Of a DNA stretch of 64,000 bases, positions 15,286 to 22,952 are shown piece by piece. Both the position numbers and the translations under genes were made by a program. Every line of letters starts with the position of its first letter. The stretch's first letter is position 1. Below the pieces are notes generated by a model. The model ran no database searches. It worked only from the letters and a program-made list of their open reading frames with translations, and was not told the origin of the DNA. Source of the DNA: Paenibacillus agilis (GTDB lineage: Bacteria; Bacillota; Bacilli; Paenibacillales; Paenibacillaceae); assembly GCF_007786455.1 (NCBI RefSeq), contig NZ_VNJK01000006.1, positions 1 through 64,000 on the forward strand. Direction: 5' to 3'.

Positions 15286-15463
15286 ATATAATCGTCCTCT
15301 CATACTGCTTTATTCTTTTCTTCCAAATGCTCAATTGAGCATTGTATTGCTTGTCACAAACCAATCCAACTTTCTTGTCTTCCTTCAATTTTTGTATCTG
15401 ACTCTCATAAGTCGCCTTCATCGAGTGTAATGTCTCTAAATAAGGTTTATTCTGCATGCTCAT
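15266..15463 (-). CDS. Small coiled-coil protein, 65 aa
   Basis: GGAGG six bases before the ATG, which overlaps the upstream stop. LHSMKATYESQIQKLKED and LSIWKKRIKQYERTI form two helices. Not recognised. Confidence 0.5.
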   Translation of the reverse strand: MSMQNKPYLETLHSMKATYESQIQKLKEDKKVGLVCDKQYNAQLSIWKKRIKQYERTIIYESMLC

Positions 15464-15786
15464 TCAATTCCTCCAGTCAAGACGCTCCATTTCGGGTCTT
15501 CTTTGAGATAGTGGAATGGTGTGGTAATTGGCAATGCACAAATGGAATCCCACTCTTCATTTTGCATCATATTAATGACATAATGCGCTCTCACACCTTT
15601 CATATGCAAGCCACCAACATAGAATCGTATAAAAAATTTCTCAGTGTCGATTCTTGCATGGTCTTTGCTCAGAAAAGCACTTTCAACCTTATCGCCAATC
15701 ATCAACCGAAATAATCTAAAGTATTTCCCAATATCTTCTTTTGTCTTTGTGAAGACTACAATACTCACTTTATCAACCTCGTACAT
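15460..15786 (-). CDS. Hypothetical protein, 108 aa, first gene of the polymerase operon
   Basis: Begins a 9.3-kb operon that ends at the terminator 6501-6526. Alpha/beta: KVSIVVFTKTKEDIGKYFRL, then FFIRFYVGG. The promoter with an embedded 17-mer is 33 bases upstream. No known family. Confidence 0.55.
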   Translation of the reverse strand: MYEVDKVSIVVFTKTKEDIGKYFRLFRLMIGDKVESAFLSKDHARIDTEKFFIRFYVGGLHMKGVRAHYVINMMQNEEWDSICALPITTPFHYLKEDPKWSVLTGGIE

Positions 15787-15818
15787 CTCATCACCCTTCC
15801 GCTAAATGTTATACTTAT

Positions 15819-15847
15819 ATTATAGTACTTTCTTTGGTATCGGTCAA
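15819..15847 (-). promoter_or_regulatory. Promoter with the 17-mer as its spacer (polymerase operon)
   Basis: TTGACC (15842-15847) and TATAAT (15819-15824) exactly 17 bases apart. The spacer (15825-15841) is one copy of the dispersed element, GATACCAAAGAAAGTAC on the leftward strand. Protein bound to the element would shut the promoter. Confidence 0.8.
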
Positions 15848-15858
15848 TGGTTTATAAC

Positions 15859-15886
15859 AAAAAAGAGAGACAAATGTCTCCCTCTT
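15859..15886 (-). terminator. Terminator of the thymidine kinase operon
   Basis: AAGAGGGAGACA pairs with TGTCTCTCTTTT on the leftward strand, followed by T residues. It lies 12 bases ahead of the next promoter. Confidence 0.75.
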
Positions 15887-15892
15887 GAACGG

Positions 15893-16207
15893 TCATTCTT
15901 TTTCTCTTAAATATAATGCAAATATCATTCCTGTACCATCAACAGAAAGAGTTTTAAAGCCCTCTTTATTCATAGGAATCCAGAAGTCCATCTCCCAACC
16001 GTTCGTGTCAGCATCACCCTTTTTATAGCCAAGACTCTCTAACAACTCTTGCAATGTGAATGGATTAAGCTCTGTTCCGCTCAAATCCACTTCAAGTAAG
16101 TTTTCCTCTTCGTCGGGATTCGATGCTTCAAGTTTGTTGATGAACCCTTGTACAATCGGAAGAAACTTTTCCTTAACACCTTCTGTCAATTGCCATCTAT
16201 TCGTCAT
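15893..16207 (-). CDS. Hypothetical phage protein, 104 aa
   Basis: Acidic; FTLQELLESLGYKKGDADTN and WEMDFWIPM, then a strand GMIFALYLREKE. Four-base overlap with the thymidine kinase gene. Last gene before the terminator. Function unknown. Confidence 0.55.
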   Translation of the reverse strand: MTNRWQLTEGVKEKFLPIVQGFINKLEASNPDEEENLLEVDLSGTELNPFTLQELLESLGYKKGDADTNGWEMDFWIPMNKEGFKTLSVDGTGMIFALYLREKE

Positions 16208-16797
16208 TTACTCATCTCCTTTTCGTAGCATTTCCGACAGAGTACCTTGTAGACAGGAATATGCTTATCCTCGTCTTTCTCTTTCCCCATTACAACAGTT
16301 TTCCCTTCGGTCTGCATTACGCCATTAACAAATCGACCATTCATAACACCTTCGTTAGAGCATTCGGTACATTCAGAACGAATCCGTTCTATCACATCTG
16401 CTCTTTCAACCAATCTTTTACTACCCTCAAACAACTCTCCTTTAAAGGTTGTCATAAGACCATAAGCTATTACTGTAACTCCAAGCTCGTCAACAACGCT
16501 TGAAAGCTCGTCAATTTGTTTAGTTGTAAAGAACTGAACCTCATCAACAAAAACAATGCGTGGCATAAATGTTTTGGTCATTGCAAACATAATGCCCTCA
16601 ATGTCTGGTGTTATAAGACTTGCAGGGATTTTCGTCTCAATAGCCCTAGATGTAACGTATCCATAGTCTCTTGTGTCTGTTACAGGCTTGAAGACAAGTA
16701 CACTCTTGTCGTTTGATTTATGATTGTACCAGTCCATAATCAAGTTAGCTGATTTACTGGCATTCATAGAACCATATCTAAATATTAGTTTTGCCAT
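16204..16797 (-). CDS. tdk: Thymidine kinase
   Basis: 197 aa from ATG 16797. P-loop RYGSMNASKSANLIM, then KSVLVFKPVTDTR, Walker B-like RIVFVDEVQFF, TVIAYGLMTTFKGELFEGS, and a zinc site CTEC...CRKC. These are all type II thymidine kinase motifs. It phosphorylates (deoxy)thymidine to dTMP in the cytoplasm for phage DNA synthesis. Typical bacterial length is about 195 aa, so it is complete. Confidence 0.95.
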   Translation of the reverse strand: MAKLIFRYGSMNASKSANLIMDWYNHKSNDKSVLVFKPVTDTRDYGYVTSRAIETKIPASLITPDIEGIMFAMTKTFMPRIVFVDEVQFFTTKQIDELSSVVDELGVTVIAYGLMTTFKGELFEGSKRLVERADVIERIRSECTECSNEGVMNGRFVNGVMQTEGKTVVMGKEKDEDKHIPVYKVLCRKCYEKEMSK

Positions 16798-16966
16798 TAC
16801 TATCACCAAGCCCTTTAATCGTTTTACTTCCATTGCCGCCACTGACGTACACTTCACTCTCAGAGAAAAGTTTTAAAGTCTTCAGAAATAAGATTGGTTT
16901 GTTGTTATTAGTGATATCAATCAGCGCTATTTCGGCAACGTCCTTAACACCAATTTTAGTTGGCAT
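16778..16966 (-). CDS. Hypothetical protein, 62 aa
   Basis: MPTKIGVKDVAEIALIDITN, NKPILFLKTLKLF, then a glycine-rich tail. It overlaps the thymidine kinase start by about 20 bases and the upstream gene's end, so it is translated in chain. No ribosome site of note. Unknown. Confidence 0.5.
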   Translation of the reverse strand: MPTKIGVKDVAEIALIDITNNNKPILFLKTLKLFSESEVYVSGGNGSKTIKGLGDSNGKTNI

Positions 16967-17252
16967 CTTCAATCACAGTTTCTGCATCCCAAAGACGAAA
17001 TGCATTTTCTAGCTTAATAAGCTCTTCAACACTCATTACTCCACCAGAACTGCGAGAACTGCGACCCCAAATATACAGCTTTTTCTCGTCTCTGTCGTAA
17101 GATGCAGGGAATATACCGCCTTCAATGAATATGCGTCTACTCTCGATGTTGGAGATTTTCGTCGCACGAAATTCTGGAAGTGCTTCATTAATCTCTCGTA
17201 ATAGCTTGCTTCTCTCTACTCTAAGCATTTCTGTTCGTTCTTTCTTTGTCAT
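16956..17252 (-). CDS. Hypothetical protein, 98 aa
   Basis: N-terminal charged helix (KKERTEMLRVERSKLLREIN) followed by strands SRRIFIEGGIFPAS and KKLYIWGRSSRSSGG. GGAGTG before the ATG. Not recognised. Confidence 0.55.
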   Translation of the reverse strand: MTKKERTEMLRVERSKLLREINEALPEFRATKISNIESRRIFIEGGIFPASYDRDEKKLYIWGRSSRSSGGVMSVEELIKLENAFRLWDAETVIEDAN

Positions 17253-17264
17253 TAAATCACTCCT

Positions 17265-17360
17265 CTAGAAGTATAAAAACATACCTATTACACCAAGCAT
17301 CAAAAGCAATCCTGCAAACACCATGAACAGGAACATCGGGAAGAAATCACTCTTAATCAA
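17265..17360 (-). CDS. 31-aa single-pass membrane peptide
   Basis: TTG 17358-17360, overlapping the end of the 82-aa gene, reads MIKSDFFPMFLFMVFAGLLL and then MLGVIGMFLYF: one long hydrophobic segment. Its stop codon overlaps the next ribosome site (TAGAGGAG). A small phage membrane peptide; role unknown. Confidence 0.5.
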   Translation of the reverse strand: MIKSDFFPMFLFMVFAGLLLMLGVIGMFLYF

Positions 17361-17601
17361 TGACCATCACATCCAATCCATCAACACAATAAACATTGCC
17401 TTCGCTGTCCTCCGATAAATCCTTCTCAAAGACTCGAAGCTTTACATCATTTACAGATGAATGAGCCTGAGTCCACACATAAAAAGAACTTCCTTCTTTA
17501 AATTGTTTTAAACCCTTTTGATTCGTATAAAGGATAGCTGCTCCTGTATTTACATTCACAGCATCATATGCTTCGTAAATCGTACACTGTTGTCTAGGCA
17601 T
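17353..17601 (-). CDS. Hypothetical protein, 82 aa
   Basis: Strand-rich: GAAILYTNQKGLKQF, SSFYVWTQAH, VKLRVFEKDLSED. Overlaps the RNase H stop by one base. Not recognised. Confidence 0.55.
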   Translation of the reverse strand: MPRQQCTIYEAYDAVNVNTGAAILYTNQKGLKQFKEGSSFYVWTQAHSSVNDVKLRVFEKDLSEDSEGNVYCVDGLDVMVID

Positions 17602-18125
17602 CAGCCTTCACCTCTTCTGACTTCCCTCATCTTTTCTAAGCCTTGACGAGCCAGTTTGTCGCATTGTTCATTGTAAAAGACTCCTGAGTGACCCTTAACC
17701 TTGTTCCAAGTGATTTTAAAGAAACCATCCTCAATCACTTGTAGAAGCTCTTTCCATAACTCTGGACTCTCGACAGGCTCTTTCTTGCTGTTCTTCCAGC
17801 CATTTGTACGCCAGTTATCATACCAACGCTGATTCATACAGTTTATAAGATATGCACTGTCAGAAAAGACTTGAATCGGATAATTCATGTTTGATTTGAT
17901 GCGCTTCAACCCATTTATGATTGCTTTAATTTCTTCCTTCTGATTGGTTGTATTCTCGAATCCATCCCAACCAGTAAGCATCTTGTTTTTATCGCCATAT
18001 TCAGTCTTAATGTCTACACCCTCAAATTCACCGAATAAGAGAGTGTATCCATATCCACCAAGACCTTTTTCTTCGCCATTATTGACGCTTGAACCATCAC
18101 CCCAAAGGTGGATTTCTTTTTCCAT
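17601..18125 (-). CDS. rnhA: Ribonuclease HI
   Basis: 174 aa. Catalytic set present: D10 in LWGDGSS, E in NQKEEIKAI (about 65), D in FSDSAY (about 89), and D in NEQCDKLARQG near the end. Also GWKNSKKEPVES, the usual handle, and WNKVKGHSG. It cuts the RNA strand of RNA-DNA hybrids and would remove primers during phage replication. Length is slightly above the 150-160 aa norm because of an insertion around residues 20-60. Confidence 0.95.
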   Translation of the reverse strand: MEKEIHLWGDGSSVNNGEEKGLGGYGYTLLFGEFEGVDIKTEYGDKNKMLTGWDGFENTTNQKEEIKAIINGLKRIKSNMNYPIQVFSDSAYLINCMNQRWYDNWRTNGWKNSKKEPVESPELWKELLQVIEDGFFKITWNKVKGHSGVFYNEQCDKLARQGLEKMREVRRGEG

Positions 18126-18128
18126 GAT

Positions 18129-18488
18129 TTAATCCTCCAAGTACCATTTTCCTTCAACGATTTCATATAGATGAATCAGGTCATCGAGACTGTCGTAAAC
18201 TACTGGTGGTCTTCCATCGTATTCACAAGAAACAGTTCTACCTTGGCGAATCAATTCAACAGCGCGCAAAAATGGAATTTCCTTGCGCTCTAGCACCCAC
18301 TTTGCACCAAGAACTGTATGAGATAGTGGCAACCATTGTCCAATATGTTTAGTGGACATAGCATCCTTTAACACAACAATCCCCTCCGATTTTCGTTGAA
18401 CTATAATGTCCTGTACAGGCTCAATCATTTCAGCCTTTTGTGCAATGTCGATTCTCTCTACCATCTCAGCGGTTGTGAATATTTTCAT
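18129..18488 (-). CDS. Hypothetical protein, 119 aa
   Basis: EGIVVLKDAMSTKHIGQWLP, KWVLERKEIPFLRAVELIRQG. Found between RNase H and a helical protein, overlapping the latter by four bases. No known motif. Confidence 0.55.
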   Translation of the reverse strand: MKIFTTAEMVERIDIAQKAEMIEPVQDIIVQRKSEGIVVLKDAMSTKHIGQWLPLSHTVLGAKWVLERKEIPFLRAVELIRQGRTVSCEYDGRPPVVYDSLDDLIHLYEIVEGKWYLED

Positions 18489-18763
18489 TGGTTATCCACT
18501 CCTTTAAAAGTTCTTTCTTTGGCATCAGTGTCATCATGAACATCAAGCTTTTTCAAGAGCTTTCTCATTTCCTTTACGATGAATTTGTTTGCTTCTACTT
18601 CATTATTATTGAATAGGCTTACGACTACACGCATCATTTTATCTGTCTGTTCTTCGGTCAACCCAAGTGCTTCAATGACTTCTTCGCCATTCTTACTCAT
18701 TGATATGAATGTCAGTGTCGCCAACAGGTCAATTGCTTGCTTCTTGGTCATCTGTTTGCTCAT
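18485..18763 (-). CDS. Helical protein, 92 aa, with the 17-mer inside its 3' end
   Basis: From ATG 18763 after GGAAGG. All-helical (KKQAIDLLATLTFISMSKNG, EEQTDKMMRVVVSLFNNN). The codons for DAKER near the C-terminus lie in a copy of the dispersed element (18510-18526). Function unknown. Confidence 0.55.
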   Translation of the reverse strand: MSKQMTKKQAIDLLATLTFISMSKNGEEVIEALGLTEEQTDKMMRVVVSLFNNNEVEANKFIVKEMRKLLKKLDVHDDTDAKERTFKGVDNQ

Positions 18764-19062
18764 GGATTCACTACCTTCCAAAACTTTCTATAAAAGATGT
18801 GCGATATAAAGGCATGATTGTCTCCAAAGAGTAGAGTATCAAGGAATGTATAGTTTACAATTCCATCTGCATACACCTCTGCATCTTCACCAGTTGAAAC
18901 AGTAACAAACTCATAATCTTCTGTTTCTGTAATGGCTGTATCAACTAAAGCATAGACAACTGCTCGACCTCGTTGTACTTTAGCCGAAAGAACTCTTGCG
19001 CCTAAAGGAAGGCGAATCATCTCTCTTTCATCATCAAGCTTAAACTTATGAATTGTTTGCAT
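18760..19062 (-). CDS. DUF7352-like phage protein, 100 aa
   Basis: Pattern HKFKLDDEREMIRLPLGARVLSAKVQ then VVYALVDT matches small phage proteins of the DUF7352 type. Strand-rich. Overlaps both neighbours. Function unknown. Confidence 0.55.
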   Translation of the reverse strand: MQTIHKFKLDDEREMIRLPLGARVLSAKVQRGRAVVYALVDTAITETEDYEFVTVSTGEDAEVYADGIVNYTFLDTLLFGDNHAFISHIFYRKFWKVVNP

Positions 19063-19678
19063 AAATGTATTCCTCCATCAGTGTGACAAACATAGTCAAG
19101 AACGGAATCTTTGACTCTCCTGCGTTGTATCCAACAGAAAGGTCAACAAACATCTTTTCATGTTCGATATTAGTTGGAATGTCGCTACGCTTCATCAACT
19201 GCTCCATCTCATTGACAAGTAGAGTATTGTCGATGAGCTTGACGATTTTGTAGTCTTCTTCTGTCGGTTTCGGCAATCCAGCGACTTCCCAAATGACTTC
19301 CATAATGCGGTCTTCTACTTCTTTATACTGTGGAATGTTTTGCTTAACTGGTCTAGCCAAGTCATTCACTACACTTTCACTTCCATCATGAAGCAAGCAG
19401 TAAAGCTGTAAAAGTGTAGAATATCCAAGCTTACGTGCGACTCTCGCGCACAAAATGGAATGTTCACCTACACAATAGAATCTGTCACCATGCCCTGTGA
19501 ATCGACAAATGTTAGCCAATGAATGAGCAATATCATTGATAGTGATGTCTTCTGGTCGAGGGTCAAGGACATAGAAATGTCGTCCAGAGTTTACCTGAAT
19601 GTAATCGCCAATTCGTTCTTGAACATAAGATGGGTGTGTAATGATTTCATCGAAAGCTAAAATTTTATCGTTTGTCAT
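19046..19678 (-). CDS. HD-domain phosphohydrolase
   Basis: 210 aa. HD motif set: H in VGEHSILCARVA, the HD pair in CLLHDGSES, and a later D in VKLIDNTLLVNEMEQ. Fits the YfbR/HDc group acting on nucleotides. Together with thymidine kinase and dUTPase it may trim nucleotide pools. An SFTGHGDRFYC-like loop precedes the first H. Substrate is not known. Confidence 0.8.
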   Translation of the reverse strand: MTNDKILAFDEIITHPSYVQERIGDYIQVNSGRHFYVLDPRPEDITINDIAHSLANICRFTGHGDRFYCVGEHSILCARVARKLGYSTLLQLYCLLHDGSESVVNDLARPVKQNIPQYKEVEDRIMEVIWEVAGLPKPTEEDYKIVKLIDNTLLVNEMEQLMKRSDIPTNIEHEKMFVDLSVGYNAGESKIPFLTMFVTLMEEYIYANNS

Positions 19679-19683
19679 TAGTT

Positions 19684-19968
19684 TTAATCTTCCTTCACTA
19701 AAAATATTTTTTTAAGCATTTTCTCGCCATCCATATTGTGGCTATCCATGAAGTTGCATATCATTAGAACGATAAAGACAACAGTCGTTACAAGGCACAA
19801 TATAATATTGATGATTGGTACAAATGTTAATATGATATAAAGAACCCATATCTCTTCTGCTATATCTCTTACATCTCCATATAGATACTTTTCATCGAGA
19901 TTGAATACAATAAAAAGTATGAAGAACACGATTGCTGTTGATATAATCCAAGACAATAAAAACCCCAT
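19684..19968 (-). CDS. Two-segment membrane protein, 94 aa
   Basis: From ATG 19968 after AAAGGG. Hydrophobic segments FLLSWIISTAIVFFILFIVF and VPIINIILCLVTTVVFIVLM, separated by a polar loop, then a charged tail. An inner-membrane protein of unknown role. Confidence 0.6.
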   Translation of the reverse strand: MGFLLSWIISTAIVFFILFIVFNLDEKYLYGDVRDIAEEIWVLYIILTFVPIINIILCLVTTVVFIVLMICNFMDSHNMDGEKMLKKIFLVKED

Positions 19969-20066
19969 CAAACATCCCTTTCCTTCCATGTGTGATTATA
20001 TGTTGCTCTCACTTTGTCGCCAACGCCTTGATATCTGTTGTGACCATCCTTCTTGCTGTTCTTCAA
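19968..20066 (-). CDS. Possible CDS lacking a clear start
   Basis: An open frame runs from about 20118 to a stop at 19968-19970 that overlaps the next ATG (TTTGATG). It encodes SLTDILYILKNSKKDGHNRY followed by QGVGDKVRATYNHTWKERDV, which looks like real protein. No ATG or GTG exists. A TTG at 20066 or an ATT near 20103 would be needed. Its 5' end lies in a copy of the dispersed 17-mer (20106-20122), so the start may have been lost when the element arose. Confidence 0.35.
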   Translation of the reverse strand: MKNSKKDGHNRYQGVGDKVRATYNHTWKERDV

Positions 20067-20125
20067 AATATAAAGAATATCAGTAAGAGAAATGATTCCA
20101 TTAATGTACTTTCTTTGGCATCAGT

Positions 20126-20806
20126 CTAGTAAAGAGCAACAAGTGATTTGCACAAATGACGCTTTTTAATCTTTAGCTCGAATAGTTTTCTACCTTCAAT
20201 CTTCAGGTGATTGTTCTGCTCAGAAATCAATTTTTTGATGTTCTTTTTTCGACCTCCACCCCTCACAATTCGTAGCATTATTGCACATTGCTCCGTTGCC
20301 TCCCTCACCTTCTCCTCAATAGAAAGGATCAGGCGAATTTGCTCCTCTTCTTTTCGTTCCATTTCACGAAGATGGTCGAAGTGCAATTCAAGCATCGCTT
20401 CTCTTTCAACGCCTTCTCGCACATTCTTTAGTAACGGTTTGTAAGTGACTTCTGGAAATCTGTTTACAGTAACAACCGTCTTCAAATCAGGAGACAAAAA
20501 GAATGCCGTTTGTCGGTATGCGTAAAGAACGTTGATTCGTCCATCGTAAGACAGGACTGTGCCAATACGTACAGCGTGTTTAAGCATCTCTTTCGCTGTT
20601 CTAGTAGCCACTACCATATCAACACTATTGAAGTGCTGTTTCATGCGTTTAAAGGCGTGAGTGGACAGTTTTACTGCTTTTACATACAGGTTATTCTTTA
20701 CTTCTTCGTTCTTCATCATTTCAATCATTTCGCGAATGTGCATATTGAACTCCTTTTCGAACTCTCCTTTGCTCTTGGTATAACGATATTCCTTCTCTTT
20801 GCTCAT
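20126..20806 (-). CDS. Hypothetical protein, 226 aa, first gene of the kinase operon
   Basis: Charged N-terminal helices, a core VVATRTAKEMLKHAVRIGTV and INVLYAYRQTAFFL, then a long basic coiled coil with RGGGRKKNIKKLISE. It follows a promoter with an embedded 17-mer, so its operon (20806 to 15893) starts here. Not recognised; the basic C-terminus suggests nucleic-acid contact. Confidence 0.55.
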   Translation of the reverse strand: MSKEKEYRYTKSKGEFEKEFNMHIREMIEMMKNEEVKNNLYVKAVKLSTHAFKRMKQHFNSVDMVVATRTAKEMLKHAVRIGTVLSYDGRINVLYAYRQTAFFLSPDLKTVVTVNRFPEVTYKPLLKNVREGVEREAMLELHFDHLREMERKEEEQIRLILSIEEKVREATEQCAIMLRIVRGGGRKKNIKKLISEQNNHLKIEGRKLFELKIKKRHLCKSLVALY

Positions 20807-20844
20807 CTTGGCTCCCCTTTCAGTTTATTTTAACTCTTTTCTTT

Positions 20845-20873
20845 ATAATAGTACTTTCTTTAGCAACAGTCAA
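20845..20873 (-). promoter_or_regulatory. Promoter with the 17-mer as its spacer (kinase operon)
   Basis: TTGACT (20868-20873) and TATTAT (20845-20850), 17 bases apart. The spacer 20851-20867 is a variant of the element (GTTGCTAAAGAAAGTAC). Confidence 0.75.
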
Positions 20874-20924
20874 GTATTAAATAAGAAATAATAATGGAAA
20901 TCTTTTGCTTAGACGGTCTATTTA

Positions 20925-20960
20925 AAATAAGAAAAGCCCACTCACATATGCAAGCGGACT
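20925..20960 (-). terminator. Terminator of the dUTPase operon
   Basis: AGTCCGCTTGCA pairs imperfectly (G-T pairs) with TGTGAGTGGGCT on the leftward strand, followed by TTTTCTTATTTT. A copy of the 17-mer (20959-20975) touches its upstream edge. Confidence 0.7.
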
Positions 20961-20980
20961 ACTTTCTTTGGTATCTGTTA

Positions 20981-21088
20981 TTACTTAGTTACTACAGCAC
21001 TTGCTCCGTTGATTTCAACCCAACCATGCTTCAAACGTGCTTCCATTTCCATCTTTTTCAGAAGTTCTGGTGTGATGGATTGTTGCAT
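20981..21088 (-). CDS. 35-aa small protein
   Basis: ATG 21086-21088; reads MQQSITPELLKKMEMEARLK and then HGWVEINGASAVVTK. The frame continues upstream to a stop at 21116-21118 (ERVANVYNL), so a non-ATG start nearer the AGGAG at 21113 is possible. Last gene before the terminator. Confidence 0.45.
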   Translation of the reverse strand: MQQSITPELLKKMEMEARLKHGWVEINGASAVVTK

Positions 21089-21105
21089 CAAGTTGTATAC
21101 ATTTG

Positions 21106-21297
21106 CTACACGCTCCTATTTGCATTCTTCTTGTCGAACTTGATCTTCTTTTGTTCGACTTCAAATTCTGCACTTCTTCGACGCTGAACTTTGCCAACAG
21201 TGAAAGTTCCACGATTGTAGACTCCTTCTCCATCACAAGCCCGACAAATCTCGAAGTTTATTGAACCCTCACCTTTGCATGTTCCACAGAGTTTCAT
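21106..21297 (-). CDS. Small DnaJ-type zinc-finger protein
   Basis: 63 aa with CGTCKGEG and CRACDGEG, two of the CxxCxGxG repeats of the DnaJ cysteine domain, followed by a basic tail QRRRSAEFEVEQKKIKFDKK. GGAGG precedes the ATG, which overlaps the upstream stop. Such small proteins bind zinc and perhaps unfolded protein or nucleic acid; role in phages unknown. Confidence 0.7.
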   Translation of the reverse strand: MKLCGTCKGEGSINFEICRACDGEGVYNRGTFTVGKVQRRRSAEFEVEQKKIKFDKKNANRSV

Positions 21298-21536
21298 GTT
21301 GCATCGTCCTCCTGTTGAAGTTGTACTTGCGGATACAAACCAGTAATATCAGTCAAGGTTTTGAACATTGTGAGGTGGTCATATTCAGCCTTTTCATGAC
21401 TCAATCCTTGATCCTTTAACTCTTGCTCCATTGTTGGAATGTCTAGTAAGGCTAGGGCAATAGTCAATGTATTTAATTCTTGGATATTTAGTCGAACATC
21501 GATTCGATTTCTCGATTTTACCGTAATTCTTGCCAT
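21294..21536 (-). CDS. Hypothetical protein, 80 aa
   Basis: From ATG 21536, nine bases after GGAGG. MARITVKSRNRIDVRLNIQE strand pair then helices. Acidic tail. Not recognised. Confidence 0.55.
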   Translation of the reverse strand: MARITVKSRNRIDVRLNIQELNTLTIALALLDIPTMEQELKDQGLSHEKAEYDHLTMFKTLTDITGLYPQVQLQQEDDAT

Positions 21537-21549
21537 CTTCAATTTCCTC

Positions 21550-21843
21550 CTAAGAAGTCTTTCTCATATATTGGCGAACCTCACGCGATCTACGCTTACG
21601 CACTTGTATTGCTTCCTCATCGGGCATAAACTGTTTATCCTTGTTTTGAATGACTTGGCGCATCTTGTGAACACTAACGATGCTAAGATTTAAGCTCTCT
21701 AGGTCAGTCATGTCAGTCGCGCCTAACACTTTACAGCATTCAAGATATAGAAGAGTATCATTGCTTCTTGTCTCAGGATTGCAACTAAGCACATGAAGCA
21801 CCAAGTCTTTCACTGTGTTAAGTTCATTCTCAATCTTGTTCAT
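21550..21843 (-). CDS. Conserved-looking phage protein, 97 aa
   Basis: Helical: VKDLVLHVLSCNPETRSNDT, LLYLECCKVLG, then a basic end EEAIQVRKRRSREVRQYMRK. This layout (SDxLLYL-x-CK followed by a basic RxRR helix) is common in small Bacillus and Lactobacillales phage proteins near replication genes. Function unknown. Confidence 0.6.
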   Translation of the reverse strand: MNKIENELNTVKDLVLHVLSCNPETRSNDTLLYLECCKVLGATDMTDLESLNLSIVSVHKMRQVIQNKDKQFMPDEEAIQVRKRRSREVRQYMRKTS

Positions 21844-21890
21844 TTTATAACCACCTTTAATTTATGTTTATAGTACTTTCTTTAGCATCA

Positions 21891-22619
21891 TTATTTGCCA
21901 GATGAGCCGATCTTACCTTGACCACGAACTGATGGAATGGCTCGAAGTGCTTCCAGAGCGATTTCCTTTACTTTTGCGTCGATTACAGGCACAAGAAGAA
22001 GTTGAGCAATTGCTTTCGTATAAGGATATATGATATTCTTCTCTGCATCGAACAAGTCAGGATTCTTTGCAATTACTAAAGTTTTATCATTCTCATTAGT
22101 CAGACCGATGAAGATTTCACCACGATATCCTGAGTCAACTACCCCTGCTCGTAATGCCATTCCCTTAGAACCTGTTAAACCGCGCTCTTTTCCGATGAGA
22201 GCATAATCTTTCGTCACACTGGACGCGATTCCTGTTGGAACCAGTTTCGTCTCATGTGGAGCGAATGTCAGGAATTCTTGCTCGAAGTTTGCGTAGATAT
22301 CGTATCCAGCGTTCTCTTCAGCTTTAGAAGGAATAATTGCATCCTCAGTTACTTTTGCAAAGAGAATCGTTGGCTTCTTAGCGGTAGCCGCAACCTTCGG
22401 CTTTCCTTTGAACTGAGATTTCTTGTTCTTGTCAATCTCCCATAGATTAACCTTCAGACGCGAAGTACCTTGTTCTTCCGTTTTAATTTCTACGATTGCT
22501 TCGTAAATGTTTTCATCTGGTTTGATGTTCATTTCCTTGATTACTCCAAGAGTACTCTCAGACTTAACCCAAACCGTTTCATCTACCTTATAGTACCGCT
22601 TATCTGTTCGTTTCTGCAT
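21891..22619 (-). CDS. dut: dUTPase with an N-terminal extension
   Basis: 242 aa. The trimeric dUTPase motifs are in order: AGYDIYA (about residue 103), GKERGLTGSKGMAL, AGVVDSGYRGEIF (substrate aspartate), AIAQLLLVPV, and RGQGKIGSSGK at the C-terminus. It hydrolyses dUTP to dUMP, keeping uracil out of DNA. Residues 1-85 form an extra strand-rich domain (YKVDETVWVKSESTLGVIK, SH3-like) not seen in ordinary dUTPases. SPbeta also has a dUTPase (YosS). Confidence 0.93.
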   Translation of the reverse strand: MQKRTDKRYYKVDETVWVKSESTLGVIKEMNIKPDENIYEAIVEIKTEEQGTSRLKVNLWEIDKNKKSQFKGKPKVAATAKKPTILFAKVTEDAIIPSKAEENAGYDIYANFEQEFLTFAPHETKLVPTGIASSVTKDYALIGKERGLTGSKGMALRAGVVDSGYRGEIFIGLTNENDKTLVIAKNPDLFDAEKNIIYPYTKAIAQLLLVPVIDAKVKEIALEALRAIPSVRGQGKIGSSGK

Positions 22620-22694
22620 TGTTGCATTCCTCCATTATATAATACTTTCTTTGGCATCAAATCCGTTATGACTTTCTTCTTTCTTATATCTAAT

Positions 22695-22723
22695 ATTCTA
22701 TCACCATCACTATCATAAGTCAA
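22695..22723 (-). promoter_or_regulatory. Promoter abutted by a 17-mer copy (dUTPase operon)
   Basis: TTGACT (22718-22723) and TAGAAT (22695-22700), 17-base spacer. The element at 22723-22739 ends on the first base of the -35 box. A second copy lies at 22642-22658, in the transcribed leader right before the dUTPase ribosome site. Confidence 0.7.
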
Positions 22724-22754
22724 TACTTTCTTTGGTTTCGACAATAATATATTT

Positions 22755-22952
22755 TTATGTCAGTTTTAACAGCTTATTTCCGTATTGCGACAACTTTTTA
22801 CCCACAGGGCAAGCCTTGCAAGCGTGGGACAATCCTGTTGCATCCTTCAAATTATTGAAATGTGCGCGTGTCCGACAACCATCACAAGGTTGTTGTATAC
22901 GGTCAATCTCCATCAGCAGTTTTACGCGCTCTCGACGCACTTCGGCTTTCAT
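22755..22952 (-). CDS. Zinc-finger protein of the small PF10782 type
   Basis: 65 aa with CDGC-(x)n-C...CKACPVGKKLSQYG: the cysteine pattern and the closing CxxGKKLxxxG match the small Bacillus zinc-finger domain proteins. N-terminal ERVKLLMEIDRIQ helix also fits. Start overlaps the ligase stop. Probably a DNA- or RNA-binding accessory protein. Confidence 0.65.
   Translation of the reverse strand: MKAEVRRERVKLLMEIDRIQQPCDGCRTRAHFNNLKDATGLSHACKACPVGKKLSQYGNKLLKLT

Noticed and set aside
21015-21236. 73-aa frame overlapping the DnaJ-type zinc-finger gene
   Set aside because: It is out of frame with the clear CxxCxGxG protein, has no ribosome site, and its composition looks like a shadow.
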